Made by a program: the position numbers and the translations under genes
The notes under the pieces: generated by a model
Told to the model about the DNA's origin: nothing
Database searches by the model: none
Seen by the model: the letters and a program-made list of their open reading frames with translations, nothing else
NCBI RefSeq assembly: GCF_001612945.1
Contig: NZ_BDBK01000012.1
Span: 558,001 to 622,000, forward strand
Reading direction: 5' to 3'
DNA from: Nocardia inohanensis NBRC 100128
GTDB taxonomy: Bacteria > Actinomycetota > Actinomycetes > Mycobacteriales > Mycobacteriaceae
DNA length: 64,000 nt
Shown: positions 31,039 to 40,703 of the stretch, piece after piece
Layout: each line of letters starts with the position of its first letter
How positions within the stretch are numbered: position 1 is the first letter of the stretch

Positions 31039-32802
31039 GTGGACCCGGGTGATGAGGTCGTCCGAGTCGAGCGGGCGCGAGAGACGTTCGTCACCGATGG
31101 TGAGGTGCGATCCGGCGCGGTGTCGGGGTTGGTGCTGGCCTCCTGGCGGCGCTCGCTCGATGCGGGGGTCAGCGATCTGGTGAACGTGCTCGATCGCGGC
31201 TATCAGGGTGAATTGGATCTGACCACGCGGTTCGTGAACTGCGCGGTGCCCGTGATCGAGCGGCTGCAAACGGAATTGGCGGAGCTGCCGGTGACCATCG
31301 CGCTCACCGATCAGCGCTCGCGGGTGCTGGTGCGGCGCGATAACCAGCGCTTCCTGGGCGAGCTGTTCGATGGCGTGTACTTCGCTCCGGGGTTCGTCTA
31401 CAGCGAGGATTCGGTGGGCACCAATGGCGTCGGCACCGCGCTGGCCGCCGGGAAGCCCGTGTTCATCCAGGGCCCTGAGCATTTCGCGGAGAACATCACC
31501 GTATTCGCCTGTGCGGGCGCGCCGGTGCGCGACCCGCTGACCGGCACCGTGCAGGGCGTGCTGGACCTGAGTTGCCTGGCGCAGGACGCGAATCCGCTGA
31601 TGCCGGTGCTGATCCGCGAGGCCGCCCGGCATATCGAAGCGGAATTGCGGACCACAGGATCGCTGCGGCAGCAGGCGGTGCTGGATCGGTTCCTGCGCCT
31701 GGCGCGCAACGGCCGCGGCCCGGTGGTGGCGCTGGGCGGCGACGTGTTCATGACCGATGCCCGCGCGGATGCCGAACTGAGCGCCCACGATCGGGGCCGC
31801 CTGCGCGAGGTGGCGGTCGAATTGGCCGGCGCCCGCGACGGCACCGAGGTGCTGGTCGACCTGCCCACCGGCCGCACCGCCCGGGTACAGGCCAGCACCG
31901 TGCTCGCCGGCACCGAGGTGGCCGGGGTGGTCCTCCAGATCGACTTGGCCGTCCCCGAGCTACGCAGCGAGCGCCGGCACACCAAAACCGTTGGCATCCC
32001 GGAACTTCCGGGCGTCTCCCCGGTCTGGCGGGCCGCCGGAGCCGAAATGCTGGAGGCCGCCCGCGCCACCCGCCCCGTGGTGGTGAACGGCGAATCCGGC
32101 ACCGGCAAACTCACCCTGATCACCGCCGCGCACCGGCGCGTCCACCCGACCCGGCCGCTGGTCTTCATCGAATGCCGTTCGGGTGCACCGAGATTCGATA
32201 GTCAATGGCCCACCGGCGAGCCGGCCACCATCGTGCTGGCCCACCTCGACGAACTCGATCCCGCGCACGCCCCCGCCCTCGCCGCCCGCCTGCACGGCAC
32301 CGATCACCTGCGGCATTGGCTGGTCGCCACCATGACCACCGACGCCGTCACCGGCCGCCCCCGCGCCGAGGAGGTCCTGCGCCACTTCGGGCACTCCGTC
32401 ACGGTCCCCGCCCTGCGACATCGCCTCGACGACCTCACCCAACTCGTGCCCCACCTGCTGCGCACGCTGGCGCCCCGCCGCGAGGTGGCCTGCGCCCCCG
32501 ACGCCATGCGGGTGCTGTTCGGTCACGACTGGCCCGGCAATATCGCCGAGCTGCGCGATGCCCTGCACACCGCCCTGACCCGCCGTCCCGCAGGCGAACT
32601 GCGGCGCACCGATCTGCCCGAGACCTGCTTCGTCACCGGCCGCCGCACCCTGTCGCGATTGGAGGCCGCCGAGCGTTCGGCCATCGTGCGTGCGCTCACC
32701 GAGACCGGCGGCAATCGCCATCGCGCGGCCCAGCAGCTGGGCATTGCGCGTTCGTCGCTGTACCGCAAGATCGAGCTGTACGGCATCAAGCCGATCCGCT
32801 GA
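31039..32802 (+). CDS. AcoR-like GAF/AAA+/Fis transcriptional activator
   Basis: 587 residues from GTG 31039. Residues about 60-190 form a GAF sensor (VTIALTDQRSRVLVRRDNQR, then SVGTNGVGTALAAGKPVFIQ). A reduced AAA+ domain follows, with Walker A VNGESGTGKL near 350 and Walker B IVLAHLDELDP. The last 50 residues are a Fis-type helix-turn-helix (ETGGNRHRAAQQLGIARSSL). The GAFTGA loop needed to contact sigma-54 is absent and the AAA+ domain is shorter than normal, so it should work with the primary sigma factor, like the actinobacterial activators of the AcoR/MimR type. The target is unknown; it is followed by a VOC gene 91 nt on. Confidence 0.9.
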   Translation: MDPGDEVVRVERARETFVTDGEVRSGAVSGLVLASWRRSLDAGVSDLVNVLDRGYQGELDLTTRFVNCAVPVIERLQTELAELPVTIALTDQRSRVLVRRDNQRFLGELFDGVYFAPGFVYSEDSVGTNGVGTALAAGKPVFIQGPEHFAENITVFACAGAPVRDPLTGTVQGVLDLSCLAQDANPLMPVLIREAARHIEAELRTTGSLRQQAVLDRFLRLARNGRGPVVALGGDVFMTDARADAELSAHDRGRLREVAVELAGARDGTEVLVDLPTGRTARVQASTVLAGTEVAGVVLQIDLAVPELRSERRHTKTVGIPELPGVSPVWRAAGAEMLEAARATRPVVVNGESGTGKLTLITAAHRRVHPTRPLVFIECRSGAPRFDSQWPTGEPATIVLAHLDELDPAHAPALAARLHGTDHLRHWLVATMTTDAVTGRPRAEEVLRHFGHSVTVPALRHRLDDLTQLVPHLLRTLAPRREVACAPDAMRVLFGHDWPGNIAELRDALHTALTRRPAGELRRTDLPETCFVTGRRTLSRLEAAERSAIVRALTETGGNRHRAAQQLGIARSSLYRKIELYGIKPIR

Positions 32803-32893
32803 ACCAGGCCGGTCCGAACCGGCGAGCAGCGTTTGCCAAAAGTGTGCCGTACTCTGAAACGGGCCTTGTTGAATCACTCTCTGGAGGATCGCA

Positions 32894-33688
32894 ATGCCCA
32901 CTCGCGACAATGCTTGGCCGCAGGGAACCCCGTGCTGGGTCGATTGTTCGGTCGACGATCCCGCCGCCGCCCGCGACTTCTACTCCCGTTTGCTGGGGTG
33001 GGAAATCCTGGACAGCCCACCCGAAGCCGGCGGCTACCTGATGGCCATGATCGACGGCAAGCCCGCCGCGGGCATCGGCCCTAAGATGGGCGACGACGTG
33101 GCCATGCCCTCGGTGTGGACCACCTACCTGGCCGCCGATGACATCGACGCCATCGCGGGTGTCATCCCCACCGCCGACGGCGCGGTCTTCATGCCGCCCT
33201 TCGACGTCATGGATGTGGGCCGCATGTGCATCGCCGCCGACCCCACCGGCGGCGTCTTCGGCCTCTGGCAAGCCAAGGCGCACACCGGCGCGGGCATCTT
33301 CAACGAACCCGGCGCGCTCTGCTGGAACGAACTGCACACGCCCGCCTACACCCGCGCCCAGGACTTCTACAACACGCTCTTCGGCTGGACCTACACCGAG
33401 ATCGGCGACGGCGAGAACTTCGTCTACTCCACCTTCGCCACCCCCGGCTCCGACCGGCCCGCCGGCGGCATCATGGACACCAGCCCGATGGGCGGCGACC
33501 AGCCCCCGAACTGGCTCACCTGGTTCCAGGTCGAGGGAACCGATCAGGCCCTGGACAAGGCGACCGAACTCGGCGCGACGGTCATGATGGGCCCCGACGA
33601 CAGTCCGTTCGGCCGGATGGGAATCCTGCGCGGACCGCAGGACGAGGTGTTCGGCCTCATCGATACGACGGTCACCACCGAACCCTGA
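32894..33688 (+). CDS. VOC-family protein, Cfp30B-like (tandem glyoxalase fold)
   Basis: 264 residues, preceded by CTGGAGG at good spacing. Two VOC halves are evident: residues 8-125 (GTPCWVDCSVDDPAAARDFY) and 138-258 (GALCWNELHTPAYTRAQDFY, TWFQVEGTDQALDKATELGA), ending DEVFGLIDTTV. The sequence is the actinobacterial 27-30 kDa antigen Cfp30B/Rv0577 type, a protein found secreted or in the cytosol in mycobacteria and suggested to be a redox or methylglyoxal-related enzyme. I state that from memory of the family; nothing here fixes the substrate. It converges with the GH76 gene with an 8-nt gap. Confidence 0.9.
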   Translation: MPTRDNAWPQGTPCWVDCSVDDPAAARDFYSRLLGWEILDSPPEAGGYLMAMIDGKPAAGIGPKMGDDVAMPSVWTTYLAADDIDAIAGVIPTADGAVFMPPFDVMDVGRMCIAADPTGGVFGLWQAKAHTGAGIFNEPGALCWNELHTPAYTRAQDFYNTLFGWTYTEIGDGENFVYSTFATPGSDRPAGGIMDTSPMGGDQPPNWLTWFQVEGTDQALDKATELGATVMMGPDDSPFGRMGILRGPQDEVFGLIDTTVTTEP

Positions 33689-33696
33689 TCTCCCCG

Positions 33697-35133
33697 CTAC
33701 CCGGCCACGAGCGCATCCACTGCCGCGGCCTGGGTAGCGAAATTGGGCCGGTCATCGCCGCCGAGCCCGCCCTGCCAGCGAAACCCGTACTCGTCGCCGG
33801 CACCCCGCAACGAGTCCGACTGCCCGGCAAGGAATTCCGCGACCGCTACGCGCGATACACCGCTGTCCAGCAGTTCCCGATACGCGCGAACGAAGACGCC
33901 CTTATAGATTTCCGCGTCACGACAACCCGAACCGGGGCAATCGACGGCACCCGGTTCGGTCAGCACGCCATCGCGAAGGAAGGGCGACCCGGAACCTGTT
34001 GCCGCGGCGGCGATCCGGTCGGCAGCGGTGATCAGGTCGGGGGATTTCGTGGCCTGATACAGCGCGACCAGACCACCGATCAGCGCGGCCTGACCGTACG
34101 TCCAGCGCCGATCCGCATCGACGAGGACACAGGTGCCGCCGTAACGGTCCAGGTGATCGTTCACCAGACCGGACGCGTCGAAAAGAGCGCGGCCCGAGGG
34201 CGTCGCGAACCACCCCCAGCTGGTCGCGGCCAGCTCGAGGTAACCGGCGCGCAGCGCGGGCTCGACCCGAGTGGACAGCGCGGCCGTGACCTCCAGGTAG
34301 AGGCCGTTGGTGATGGCGTTCACCTGATCGAAGGGGCGCAGACCGGGATCGACTCCGGTTCTCGCCCAAGCCAATCCGCCGTCGCAGAAGGATGTCCGCT
34401 GATCGCCCAGCCCGTCGACGATGCGGCGCGCGGCGTCGAGATAGCGGGGCTCCTGGGTGAGGTCGTAGCCGCGAATCCAGGCCGCCGCCCACCAGAGCTC
34501 GTCGTCGTTGTAGCCGGTCCGGCGAGGTACGCCGCGGGCGGCGATCTCGCCGTGGCGGTAGGTCTCGTCGAGGTAGCCCAGGTATTGGCGGTCGCCGGTG
34601 CGGTTCATGTATCCGATCAACGTGGTGAGCACATCGGCGCTCTGCCACGTACTGGAGTCGTTCTCCCACAATCCGGTTCGATGGTCGTAGCGATCGAGCA
34701 ACCGTTCGACGGCGCGTTCGAGGCGGCCGGGTGCCGGATCATCCGCCTCGGTCCAGCGTGTGCACCGGATCTCCGCGCGGTCGCCCGCTTTCCCGCAGGC
34801 CCGCAAGCGATCACCGCCGTATCGGTGCGAATCGGTCCGGGCCGAGACACCGTTCGCGGGAACGTTCGCGGCATCGACGCCGCCGTCGCGAACCTGTCCC
34901 TTGCCGTCACCACGATCGAGCCAGACCGAATCACCCGGGGCGCCATTGTCGATGCGCGCCGTCGCCCGCCCGTCCGCGGCCGTGAGGGTGATGACCCGCG
35001 ACCACACCCGCACCGGCGCGGCCACCTCCCGTGCGGGTTCCGGACGGGACAGCAGGTGGATCGCCGCCGCCAGCACCACGATGCCGGCGACGGCGCCCCA
35101 TCGAACCGCCTTGCTTCCCATCACCTCCGACAC
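33697..35133 (-). CDS. exported or membrane-anchored glycoside hydrolase, GH76 family
   Basis: 478 residues, probably from GTG 35133, one nt after the ispG stop, or from ATG 35121. Residues 10-30 are a hydrophobic signal anchor (VRWGAVAGIVVLAAAIHLLS). The first 130 residues have no clear domain; the rest is an (alpha/alpha)6 glycosidase with the GH76 catalytic pair in YNDDELWWAAAWIRGYD and repeats such as VNAITNGLYLEVTAALSTRV. GH76 enzymes cut alpha-1,6-mannan chains, which in mycolata form the core of lipomannan. It follows the isoprenoid genes without a gap, so it may be read through from that operon, but no chemical link to isoprenoids is obvious. Confidence 0.85.
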   Translation of the reverse strand: MSEVMGSKAVRWGAVAGIVVLAAAIHLLSRPEPAREVAAPVRVWSRVITLTAADGRATARIDNGAPGDSVWLDRGDGKGQVRDGGVDAANVPANGVSARTDSHRYGGDRLRACGKAGDRAEIRCTRWTEADDPAPGRLERAVERLLDRYDHRTGLWENDSSTWQSADVLTTLIGYMNRTGDRQYLGYLDETYRHGEIAARGVPRRTGYNDDELWWAAAWIRGYDLTQEPRYLDAARRIVDGLGDQRTSFCDGGLAWARTGVDPGLRPFDQVNAITNGLYLEVTAALSTRVEPALRAGYLELAATSWGWFATPSGRALFDASGLVNDHLDRYGGTCVLVDADRRWTYGQAALIGGLVALYQATKSPDLITAADRIAAAATGSGSPFLRDGVLTEPGAVDCPGSGCRDAEIYKGVFVRAYRELLDSGVSRVAVAEFLAGQSDSLRGAGDEYGFRWQGGLGGDDRPNFATQAAAVDALVAG

Positions 35134-35134
35134 G

Positions 35135-36250
35135 CTACGGCGTCGCCCGATCGTGGTGGGCGGTCAAGGCGAGCGCCTCCTCCAGGAGGGCATCGACGAT
35201 CCGGTGTTCGGGTACCGAGCGCACCACCCGACCCCGCACGAAGATTTGGCCTTTGCCGTTGCCGGAGGAGACGCCGAGGTCGGCTTCCCGCGCCTCCCCC
35301 GGGCCGTTGACCACGCATCCCATGACGGCCACGCGCAGGGGGTGCGGGAAGCCTTGGAAGGCGGCCTCGACTTCGGCGGCCAGGCGGTGGATATCGACCT
35401 GCACCCGCCCGCACCCCGGGCAGGACACGATCTCGAGTTGGCGCGGGCGCAGGCCGAGCGATTGCAGAATGTGATTGCCCGCCTTCACCTGTTCGACCGG
35501 CGGCGCGGAGATCGACACCCGGATGGTGTCGCCGATACCTTCCGCCAGCAGCACTCCGAAGGCGACCGCGGATTTGATCGTGCCCTGGAATACGGGCCCC
35601 GCCTCGGTGACCCCGAGGTGAATCGGATAGTCGCAGCGCGCGGCCAGCAGGCGGTTGGCGGCGATCATGGTGCGCGGATCATGGTGCTTCACCGCGATTT
35701 TCAAATCCTCGAAACCGTGCTCGGCGAAGAGCGCGGCCTCGTGCAGCGCCGACTCCACCAGCGCCTCGGGTGTGGCCGCGCCGTGCTTGGCCAGCATGCG
35801 CCGGTCCAGTGATCCGGCATTCACCCCGACCCGGATCGGAATGCCCGCCGCCGCAGCGGCTTTCGCGATCTCCCCGACCCGGTCGTCGAACTCCTTGATA
35901 TTGCCCGGATTCACCCGCACCGCCGCGCACCCGGCATCGATCGCGGCGAAGACGTACCTGGGCTGGAAGTGGATGTCGGCGATGATCGGCAGCGGCGACT
36001 TGCGCACCAGCGCGGGCAGCGCCGCCGCGTCGTCGGGTGTCGGGACCGCCACCCGGACCAGGTCGCAGCCGGCGGCCGTGACCTCGGCGATCTGCCGCAG
36101 CGTGGCGTCGAGATCGCGCGTGCGGGTGGTGGTCATGGTCTGCACCGGTATCGGCGCGCCGCCGCCCACCGGCACCCCGCCGATCCGGATGCGCCGGGTG
36201 CGACGCCGGGGCGGCAGCGGGCGCGGCAGCTCCACGTGCGCGATGGTCAT
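35135..36250 (-). CDS. ispG: 4-hydroxy-3-methylbut-2-en-1-yl diphosphate synthase (IspG/GcpE)
   Basis: 371 residues from ATG 36250, which overlaps the dxs stop (ATGA). Sixth step of the MEP pathway: converts MEcPP to HMBPP with a 4Fe-4S cluster and two electrons. Visible features are the TIM-barrel start (RRIRIGGVPVGGGAPIPVQT), VRVNPGNI, the KIAVKHHDPR region and the cluster cysteines in SCPGCGR and VMGCVVNGPGE. It lies in a specialised operon with dxs, ispH and two prenyltransferase genes, so it is most likely a second, pathway-dedicated copy while the housekeeping copy is elsewhere. That there is another copy is inferred, not seen. Confidence 0.94.
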   Translation of the reverse strand: MTIAHVELPRPLPPRRRTRRIRIGGVPVGGGAPIPVQTMTTTRTRDLDATLRQIAEVTAAGCDLVRVAVPTPDDAAALPALVRKSPLPIIADIHFQPRYVFAAIDAGCAAVRVNPGNIKEFDDRVGEIAKAAAAAGIPIRVGVNAGSLDRRMLAKHGAATPEALVESALHEAALFAEHGFEDLKIAVKHHDPRTMIAANRLLAARCDYPIHLGVTEAGPVFQGTIKSAVAFGVLLAEGIGDTIRVSISAPPVEQVKAGNHILQSLGLRPRQLEIVSCPGCGRVQVDIHRLAAEVEAAFQGFPHPLRVAVMGCVVNGPGEAREADLGVSSGNGKGQIFVRGRVVRSVPEHRIVDALLEEALALTAHHDRATP

Positions 36251-38271
36251 GGTGAAACCTCCGACGTCGCGGCGCCGTCCATCCCGGCGCGGGCGCGCAG
36301 CACCGTGCGCAGGATCTCGGCGGTGGTGAGCCCGGCTTCGGCGAGCAGCGCGCCGCGTTCGCCGTGCGCCAGGAATCGATGCGGCAGCCCGAGCCATCGC
36401 ATCGGAGTGGTGATGCCGTTGTCGGACAGTGCTTCCGCGAGGGCGGGCCCGACACCGCCGCGCCGGGTGCCGTCCTCGACGGTGACCACGAGGCGGTGCT
36501 CGGCGCAGAGTCGGGTGAGCTGCACCCCGATCGGCAGCACCCAGCGCGGATCCACCACGGTGGCCTCGATACCTGAGGCGGCGAGCAGTCCCGCCGCCTC
36601 GAGACAACTGCCCGCGAGCGGACCGACCGCCACCAGCAATACCTCACGCCCCTCGGCCCGCCGCAGCACATCCAGTCCGCCGCACCGTTCGACGGCCGGA
36701 ATATCCTCGCCCACAGCGGCTTTCGGATATCGCACGGCGGTCGGCCCACTTTCGTCCGCCACCGCTTCGGCGAGCAGTTCGCGCAGGCGAGTGGCGTCAC
36801 GGGGCGCGGCGATCCGCATTCCCGGCACCCCGGCCAACAGGTCGAGATCCCACATGCCGTGATGGCTGGGCCCGTCCGGCCCGGTGATCCCGGCCCGATC
36901 GAGCACGAAGGTCACCGGCAAACGATGCATCGCCACATCGCACAGCACCTGATCGAAGGCCCGATTCAAGAACGTGGCATAGATCGCGACGACGGGATGC
37001 ATGCCCGCCATGGCCGATCCGGCCGCGCTCACCACCGCGTGCTGCTCGGCGATGCCCACGTCGTAGCAGCGATCCGGGTACCGCCGCGCGAACTCGCGCA
37101 GTCCGGTCGGCCCCGGCATGGCGGCCGTGATCGCGAGGATGTCATCGCGCACGGCGCCGATGCGCACGAGTTCCTCGGCGAACACATCGGTCCACGTGGA
37201 TTCGGCGGGGCGCGGCGGACCGCACGGGGCCGATCGCGTCCCGCTCGCGGTGCCGCGAGCGGCGGGCCGCGCGGGACCGATGGTGTGCATGCGTTCGGGG
37301 TCGAGGCCGGCGGGTTCGTAGCCGAGGCCCTTGATGGTGACCGCGTGCACCACCACCGGACGACCCAGTCGCCGGGCTCGGCGGAACGCGGCTTCCAGGG
37401 CGGCGCAGTCGTGGCCGTCGATCGGGCCGAGGTAGGTGAAGCCGAGGTGTTCGAAGAGGTTGCGCCCCATGGCGTCCGGGCCCGTGCGCGAAGTGCTGAG
37501 CCCCGCGCGCAGGTCCGCCAGGTGGGCGGCGATCGCACCGGCGGTGGGCGAATACGAGTGGCCGTTGTCGTTGAGCACCACCACCACCGGGCGATGGGAT
37601 GCTCCGATATTGTTCAGCGCCTCGTACGCCATCCCGCCGGTGAGCGAGCCGTCGCCCACCACCGCCACCACCGCGTGATCCCGTTTCCCTTGCAGCGCAC
37701 GGGCTTTGGCGATCCCATCCGCATACCCGAGGGCGGTGGAGGCATGACTGTTCTCGATCACGTCGTGGACGGACTCCGCACGGCTGGGGTAGCCGGACAG
37801 CCCGCCCGGCTGCCGCAGGCTCGCCGCGAACGCCGCACGGCGACCGGTCAGGATCTTGTGCACGTATGCCTGATGGCCGGTGTCGAAAAGCAGGGTGTCC
37901 CTGGGTGACCGGAAGACGCGGTGCAGTGCGATGGTCAGCTCGACGACACCGAGGTTCGGTCCGAGATGTCCGCCGACGCCGAGCACGGTGCCGAGCAGCA
38001 ACTGCCGGATCTGTGCGGCGAGTATCGGCAACTGCGCGGCGGGCAGTGCGCGCAACGCCTCCGGGGATTCGACATCGCGCAGCGGCTGCGGCAGCTCGCC
38101 GGTGTCGGCGGGCGCGGTCGCGAATGCCCCGGCCGCTCGGCCGGGAAGATCCGCAGCGGCGATCGGCTCGTCCACGATGGCGGTCGCACCGGAAGGCATC
38201 GCCGCGGGCGCGCCGGCGGCGGTGACCCGCGCCGGACCGGAAACCGCCGCCGAGGTCACCGAGGTTTTCAT
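36247..38271 (-). CDS. dxs: 1-deoxy-D-xylulose-5-phosphate synthase (DXS)
   Basis: 674 residues, with an N-terminal extension of about 60 residues rich in Ala and Pro before the usual start at PLRDVESPEALRALP. ThDP enzyme that joins pyruvate and glyceraldehyde 3-phosphate, the committed step of the MEP pathway. Motifs: HLGPNLGVVELTIALHRVF, the GDG motif in VAVVGDGSLTGGMAYEALNN, the transketolase centre IAEQHAVVSAAGSAMAGMHP and the C-terminal KAAVGEDIPAVERCGG region. Start ATG overlaps the ispH stop by 4 nt. It resembles the dxs2-lytB1 arrangement that feeds diterpenoid formation in Mycobacterium tuberculosis. Confidence 0.94.
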   Translation of the reverse strand: MKTSVTSAAVSGPARVTAAGAPAAMPSGATAIVDEPIAAADLPGRAAGAFATAPADTGELPQPLRDVESPEALRALPAAQLPILAAQIRQLLLGTVLGVGGHLGPNLGVVELTIALHRVFRSPRDTLLFDTGHQAYVHKILTGRRAAFAASLRQPGGLSGYPSRAESVHDVIENSHASTALGYADGIAKARALQGKRDHAVVAVVGDGSLTGGMAYEALNNIGASHRPVVVVLNDNGHSYSPTAGAIAAHLADLRAGLSTSRTGPDAMGRNLFEHLGFTYLGPIDGHDCAALEAAFRRARRLGRPVVVHAVTIKGLGYEPAGLDPERMHTIGPARPAARGTASGTRSAPCGPPRPAESTWTDVFAEELVRIGAVRDDILAITAAMPGPTGLREFARRYPDRCYDVGIAEQHAVVSAAGSAMAGMHPVVAIYATFLNRAFDQVLCDVAMHRLPVTFVLDRAGITGPDGPSHHGMWDLDLLAGVPGMRIAAPRDATRLRELLAEAVADESGPTAVRYPKAAVGEDIPAVERCGGLDVLRRAEGREVLLVAVGPLAGSCLEAAGLLAASGIEATVVDPRWVLPIGVQLTRLCAEHRLVVTVEDGTRRGGVGPALAEALSDNGITTPMRWLGLPHRFLAHGERGALLAEAGLTTAEILRTVLRARAGMDGAATSEVSP

Positions 38272-39260
38272 GACCGCCTCCGTACCGTGGCCGGGGGCGC
38301 GAAGAACACCTGCTCGCGTGAGCTGACGTGCTCACGCACGGTGAGCGGGCCGTAGCGGCGCAGCGCGCGCAGCACCTCCTCCACCAGCCGCGCCGGCGCG
38401 GAGGCCCCGGCCGAGAGTCCGACGGTGCCCGCCGGGATGATCCACTCGGCCCGGATCTCGGTGCCGTCGTCGATCAGATGGGCCGGGATCCCTTGGCGGC
38501 GAGCCACATCCACCATGCGCTGCGAATTGGAGGAGTTGACCGAGCCGATCACCAGGAACACATCGCTGCGGGCGGCCACCTCCTCCACCGCGCGCTGCCG
38601 ATTGGTGCTGGCATAGCAGATGTCCGCGCCGGCGGGGCCGTGCAATCGCGGAAACCGTTGCCGCAGTGCGGCTACCGTCTCGGCGGTCTCCTGCACCGAC
38701 AGCGTGGTCTGGGTGAGGAAACAGACCCGCTCGTCGTCGGGCACGGTGAGCGCGAGCGCCTGCGCGGGGCTTTCGATCACCACCGTCGCCTCCGGGGCCT
38801 CCCCCGCGGTGCCCTCCACCTCTTCGTGACCGCGATGACCGATGAGCACCACGGTGTTCCCGTGCGCCGCGAAACGCTTTGCCTCCGAATGCACTTTCGT
38901 CACCAGCGGGCAGGTCGCGTCCACTACCGTGAGCTGCCGCGCCGCGGCCGCCGCGCGCACGGCCGGTGAAACACCGTGCGCGGAGAACACCACGGTGGCC
39001 CCGGGCGGTACCGCGTCGAGCTCATCGACGAAGACCGCCCCGCGCGCCGCCAGGTCCGCCACCACATGGGTGTTGTGCACGATCTGCTTGCGCACATAGA
39101 TGGGCCCGGTGCGCTCCGGATCCGCCAGCAGGCGTTCCACGGCGTCGATGGCCCGCTCGACCCCCGCACAGAACGAGCGCGGCGCGGCCAGCAGCACGGT
39201 ACGCCGGCGGTCCCCGGACTTCGCCTCCAATAACGCGGTAGCGCAGGCTGTTTCGTTCAT
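38268..39260 (-). CDS. ispH: 4-hydroxy-3-methylbut-2-enyl diphosphate reductase (IspH/LytB)
   Basis: 330 residues. Last step of the MEP pathway, reducing HMBPP to IPP and DMAPP with a 4Fe-4S cluster. The three cluster cysteines are in place: Cys31 (RSFCAGVERAI), Cys117 (VDATCPLVTKVH) and Cys215 (ICYASTNRQ); the His and Glu residues of VVLIGHRGHEEVEGT and the SSNSQRM substrate loop are conserved. It is preceded by the first prenyltransferase gene and overlaps dxs. Together with dxs and ispG it supplies C5 units to the two prenyltransferase homologues in the same operon. Confidence 0.95.
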   Translation of the reverse strand: MNETACATALLEAKSGDRRRTVLLAAPRSFCAGVERAIDAVERLLADPERTGPIYVRKQIVHNTHVVADLAARGAVFVDELDAVPPGATVVFSAHGVSPAVRAAAAARQLTVVDATCPLVTKVHSEAKRFAAHGNTVVLIGHRGHEEVEGTAGEAPEATVVIESPAQALALTVPDDERVCFLTQTTLSVQETAETVAALRQRFPRLHGPAGADICYASTNRQRAVEEVAARSDVFLVIGSVNSSNSQRMVDVARRQGIPAHLIDDGTEIRAEWIIPAGTVGLSAGASAPARLVEEVLRALRRYGPLTVREHVSSREQVFFAPPATVRRRS

Positions 39261-39349
39261 CTTCGGTCATCCTCTCGGTGCCGCCACATTGATGTGCTCG
39301 AGAATCCCGGCGGCCATGGCGGCGGACTTCCCCGGTGCTCGCGGCATTG

Positions 39350-40378
39350 TCACTTGTCGCGGTGCGCGACCAGCTGGGCGAGCGTGATCAGGTCCGCGCA
39401 GCCGGGCCGGTCGGGCAAGGCCGAGATCGCCTGCCGGATCCGGCGTTCGGCCTCCTGCTCGGTCCACCGGCGAGCGCCGCACTGGTCGATCAGCAGTGCG
39501 GCACAGGCGATTTCACTCGGCGAGAGCGGCCCCGGCACGCGATACAGGGCGGCCAGCGCACGCGCCGCCTCGGTGCCCGATTCCAGTGCGGCCACCACCG
39601 GCAGCGATCGTTTGCGCCGCCCCAGGTCGCTGGATGGTTTACCGGTGGTCGCCGGATCACCCCAGATGCCGATCAGATCGTCGACGGCCTGGAACGCGAT
39701 GCCGAGCTCACGGCCGAACCGGTCCAGCCGGTCGACGGTATCGGCATCCGCGCCCGCGCAGAGCCCGCCCAGCGCACAGGCCGAGCCGAAGAGCGCGCCG
39801 GTCTTACCGACCGCCATCCGCTCGTACGCCGCTACCGAAGTGCCGCAGCCGATTTCGAGCGCGCAATCCTCGTGCTGCCCCCGGCACAGCTCGGTGACGG
39901 TGCGCTCCAGCCGATCCACCGCGGGCACCACGGCGCCGCCCGGCAAGCGCGTCGCGAGGATCTTGACGGCGAGTGCGTGCAGGGCGTCGCCGAGCAGGAC
40001 GGCATCGGCCAGCCCCCACACCTGCCAGACGGCGGGCCGGCCGCGCCGGAGTTCGTCGCCGTCGATGACATCGTCGTGGATCAGGGTGAAGTTGTGCACC
40101 AACTCCACCGCCGCGGCCGCCGGCGCTGCCGCCGCGGCGGTCCCGTCGCAGGCCAGGGCGGCGGAGACGGCCAACGCCGGGCGCAGTGCCTTGCCGGAGT
40201 CGGCCCGGATGCTCGCCCCGTGCGCATCCCACCAGCCGAAGTGGTATCCGGCCATGCGGCGCAACGGTTCCGGCAGGGTGAGCACCGCGTCACGCAGGAC
40301 CGGTTCGAGCACGGTTCGGGCGTGCGCCAGGATTTCGGCGGGCCGGTGAACGGGCGGGACGAAAGCTGTCACGGTCAT
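39350..40378 (-). CDS. polyprenyl diphosphate synthase, short-chain trans type (GGPP/FPP synthase-like)
   Basis: 342 residues from ATG 40378. An intact isoprenyl diphosphate synthase: the first aspartate-rich motif is LIHDDVIDGDELRRG (DDVID at 102-106) and the second AFQAVDDLIGIWGD (DD at 233-234), with Lys in the TGKPSSDLGRRKRSL block. The residue class before the first motif (HNFTL) suggests a C15-C20 product. In mycobacteria a homologue (IdsB) makes GGPP beside dxs2 and lytB1. It lies between a degenerate homologue and ispH; the 89-nt gap to ispH contains only a very short frame. Product chain length cannot be settled from sequence. Confidence 0.92.
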   Translation of the reverse strand: MTVTAFVPPVHRPAEILAHARTVLEPVLRDAVLTLPEPLRRMAGYHFGWWDAHGASIRADSGKALRPALAVSAALACDGTAAAAAPAAAAVELVHNFTLIHDDVIDGDELRRGRPAVWQVWGLADAVLLGDALHALAVKILATRLPGGAVVPAVDRLERTVTELCRGQHEDCALEIGCGTSVAAYERMAVGKTGALFGSACALGGLCAGADADTVDRLDRFGRELGIAFQAVDDLIGIWGDPATTGKPSSDLGRRKRSLPVVAALESGTEAARALAALYRVPGPLSPSEIACAALLIDQCGARRWTEQEAERRIRQAISALPDRPGCADLITLAQLVAHRDK

Positions 40379-40703
40379 GATGACGCTACTTTCACTGCGG
40401 GAAACGGGAATTGCCCAGTGGCGTCCGAGTTCGGTATCCGATGCCCGGAATTCGGGGCCCACTATTCGATGATTGCGGGCGGACAGCAATCCGTATTCAT
40501 ACCGGTCGGCATTTCTCCGCGTATTGGCAAAGCGGAATGTCCTGCGCTGTAGGGAGTTACACAACGGTGCGAATGCTGCGACCGATCGGACTCTCCGGAA
40601 GTGAGAGCGCTGCGAGTGCGCAAAGCGTGAACAAAGTCTACTTCCGAATGCAATTACAGTAAAGGTCTCAACTATCCGGCGGCCGTCTCGGAACCTCTCG
40701 CCG
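40379..40703. other. 325-nt gap between the two prenyltransferase genes
   Basis: No frame has coding character. The middle is AT-richer than the genes and holds a short inverted repeat (CTCTC-N7-GAGAG, 40591-40607), so it is a likely promoter zone for the second part of the isoprenoid operon. I see no obvious -10/-35 pair. Confidence 0.4.

Noticed and set aside
39267..39344. 26-codon minus-strand frame (MPRAPGKSAAM...) between the intact prenyltransferase and ispH
   Set aside because: Too short and without support; considered as a peptide because of the operon context but not listed.
40462..40662. Possible small genes on either strand between the prenyltransferase genes
   Set aside because: Residue composition is not protein-like and no ribosome site is present; I treat the 325-nt gap as regulatory.
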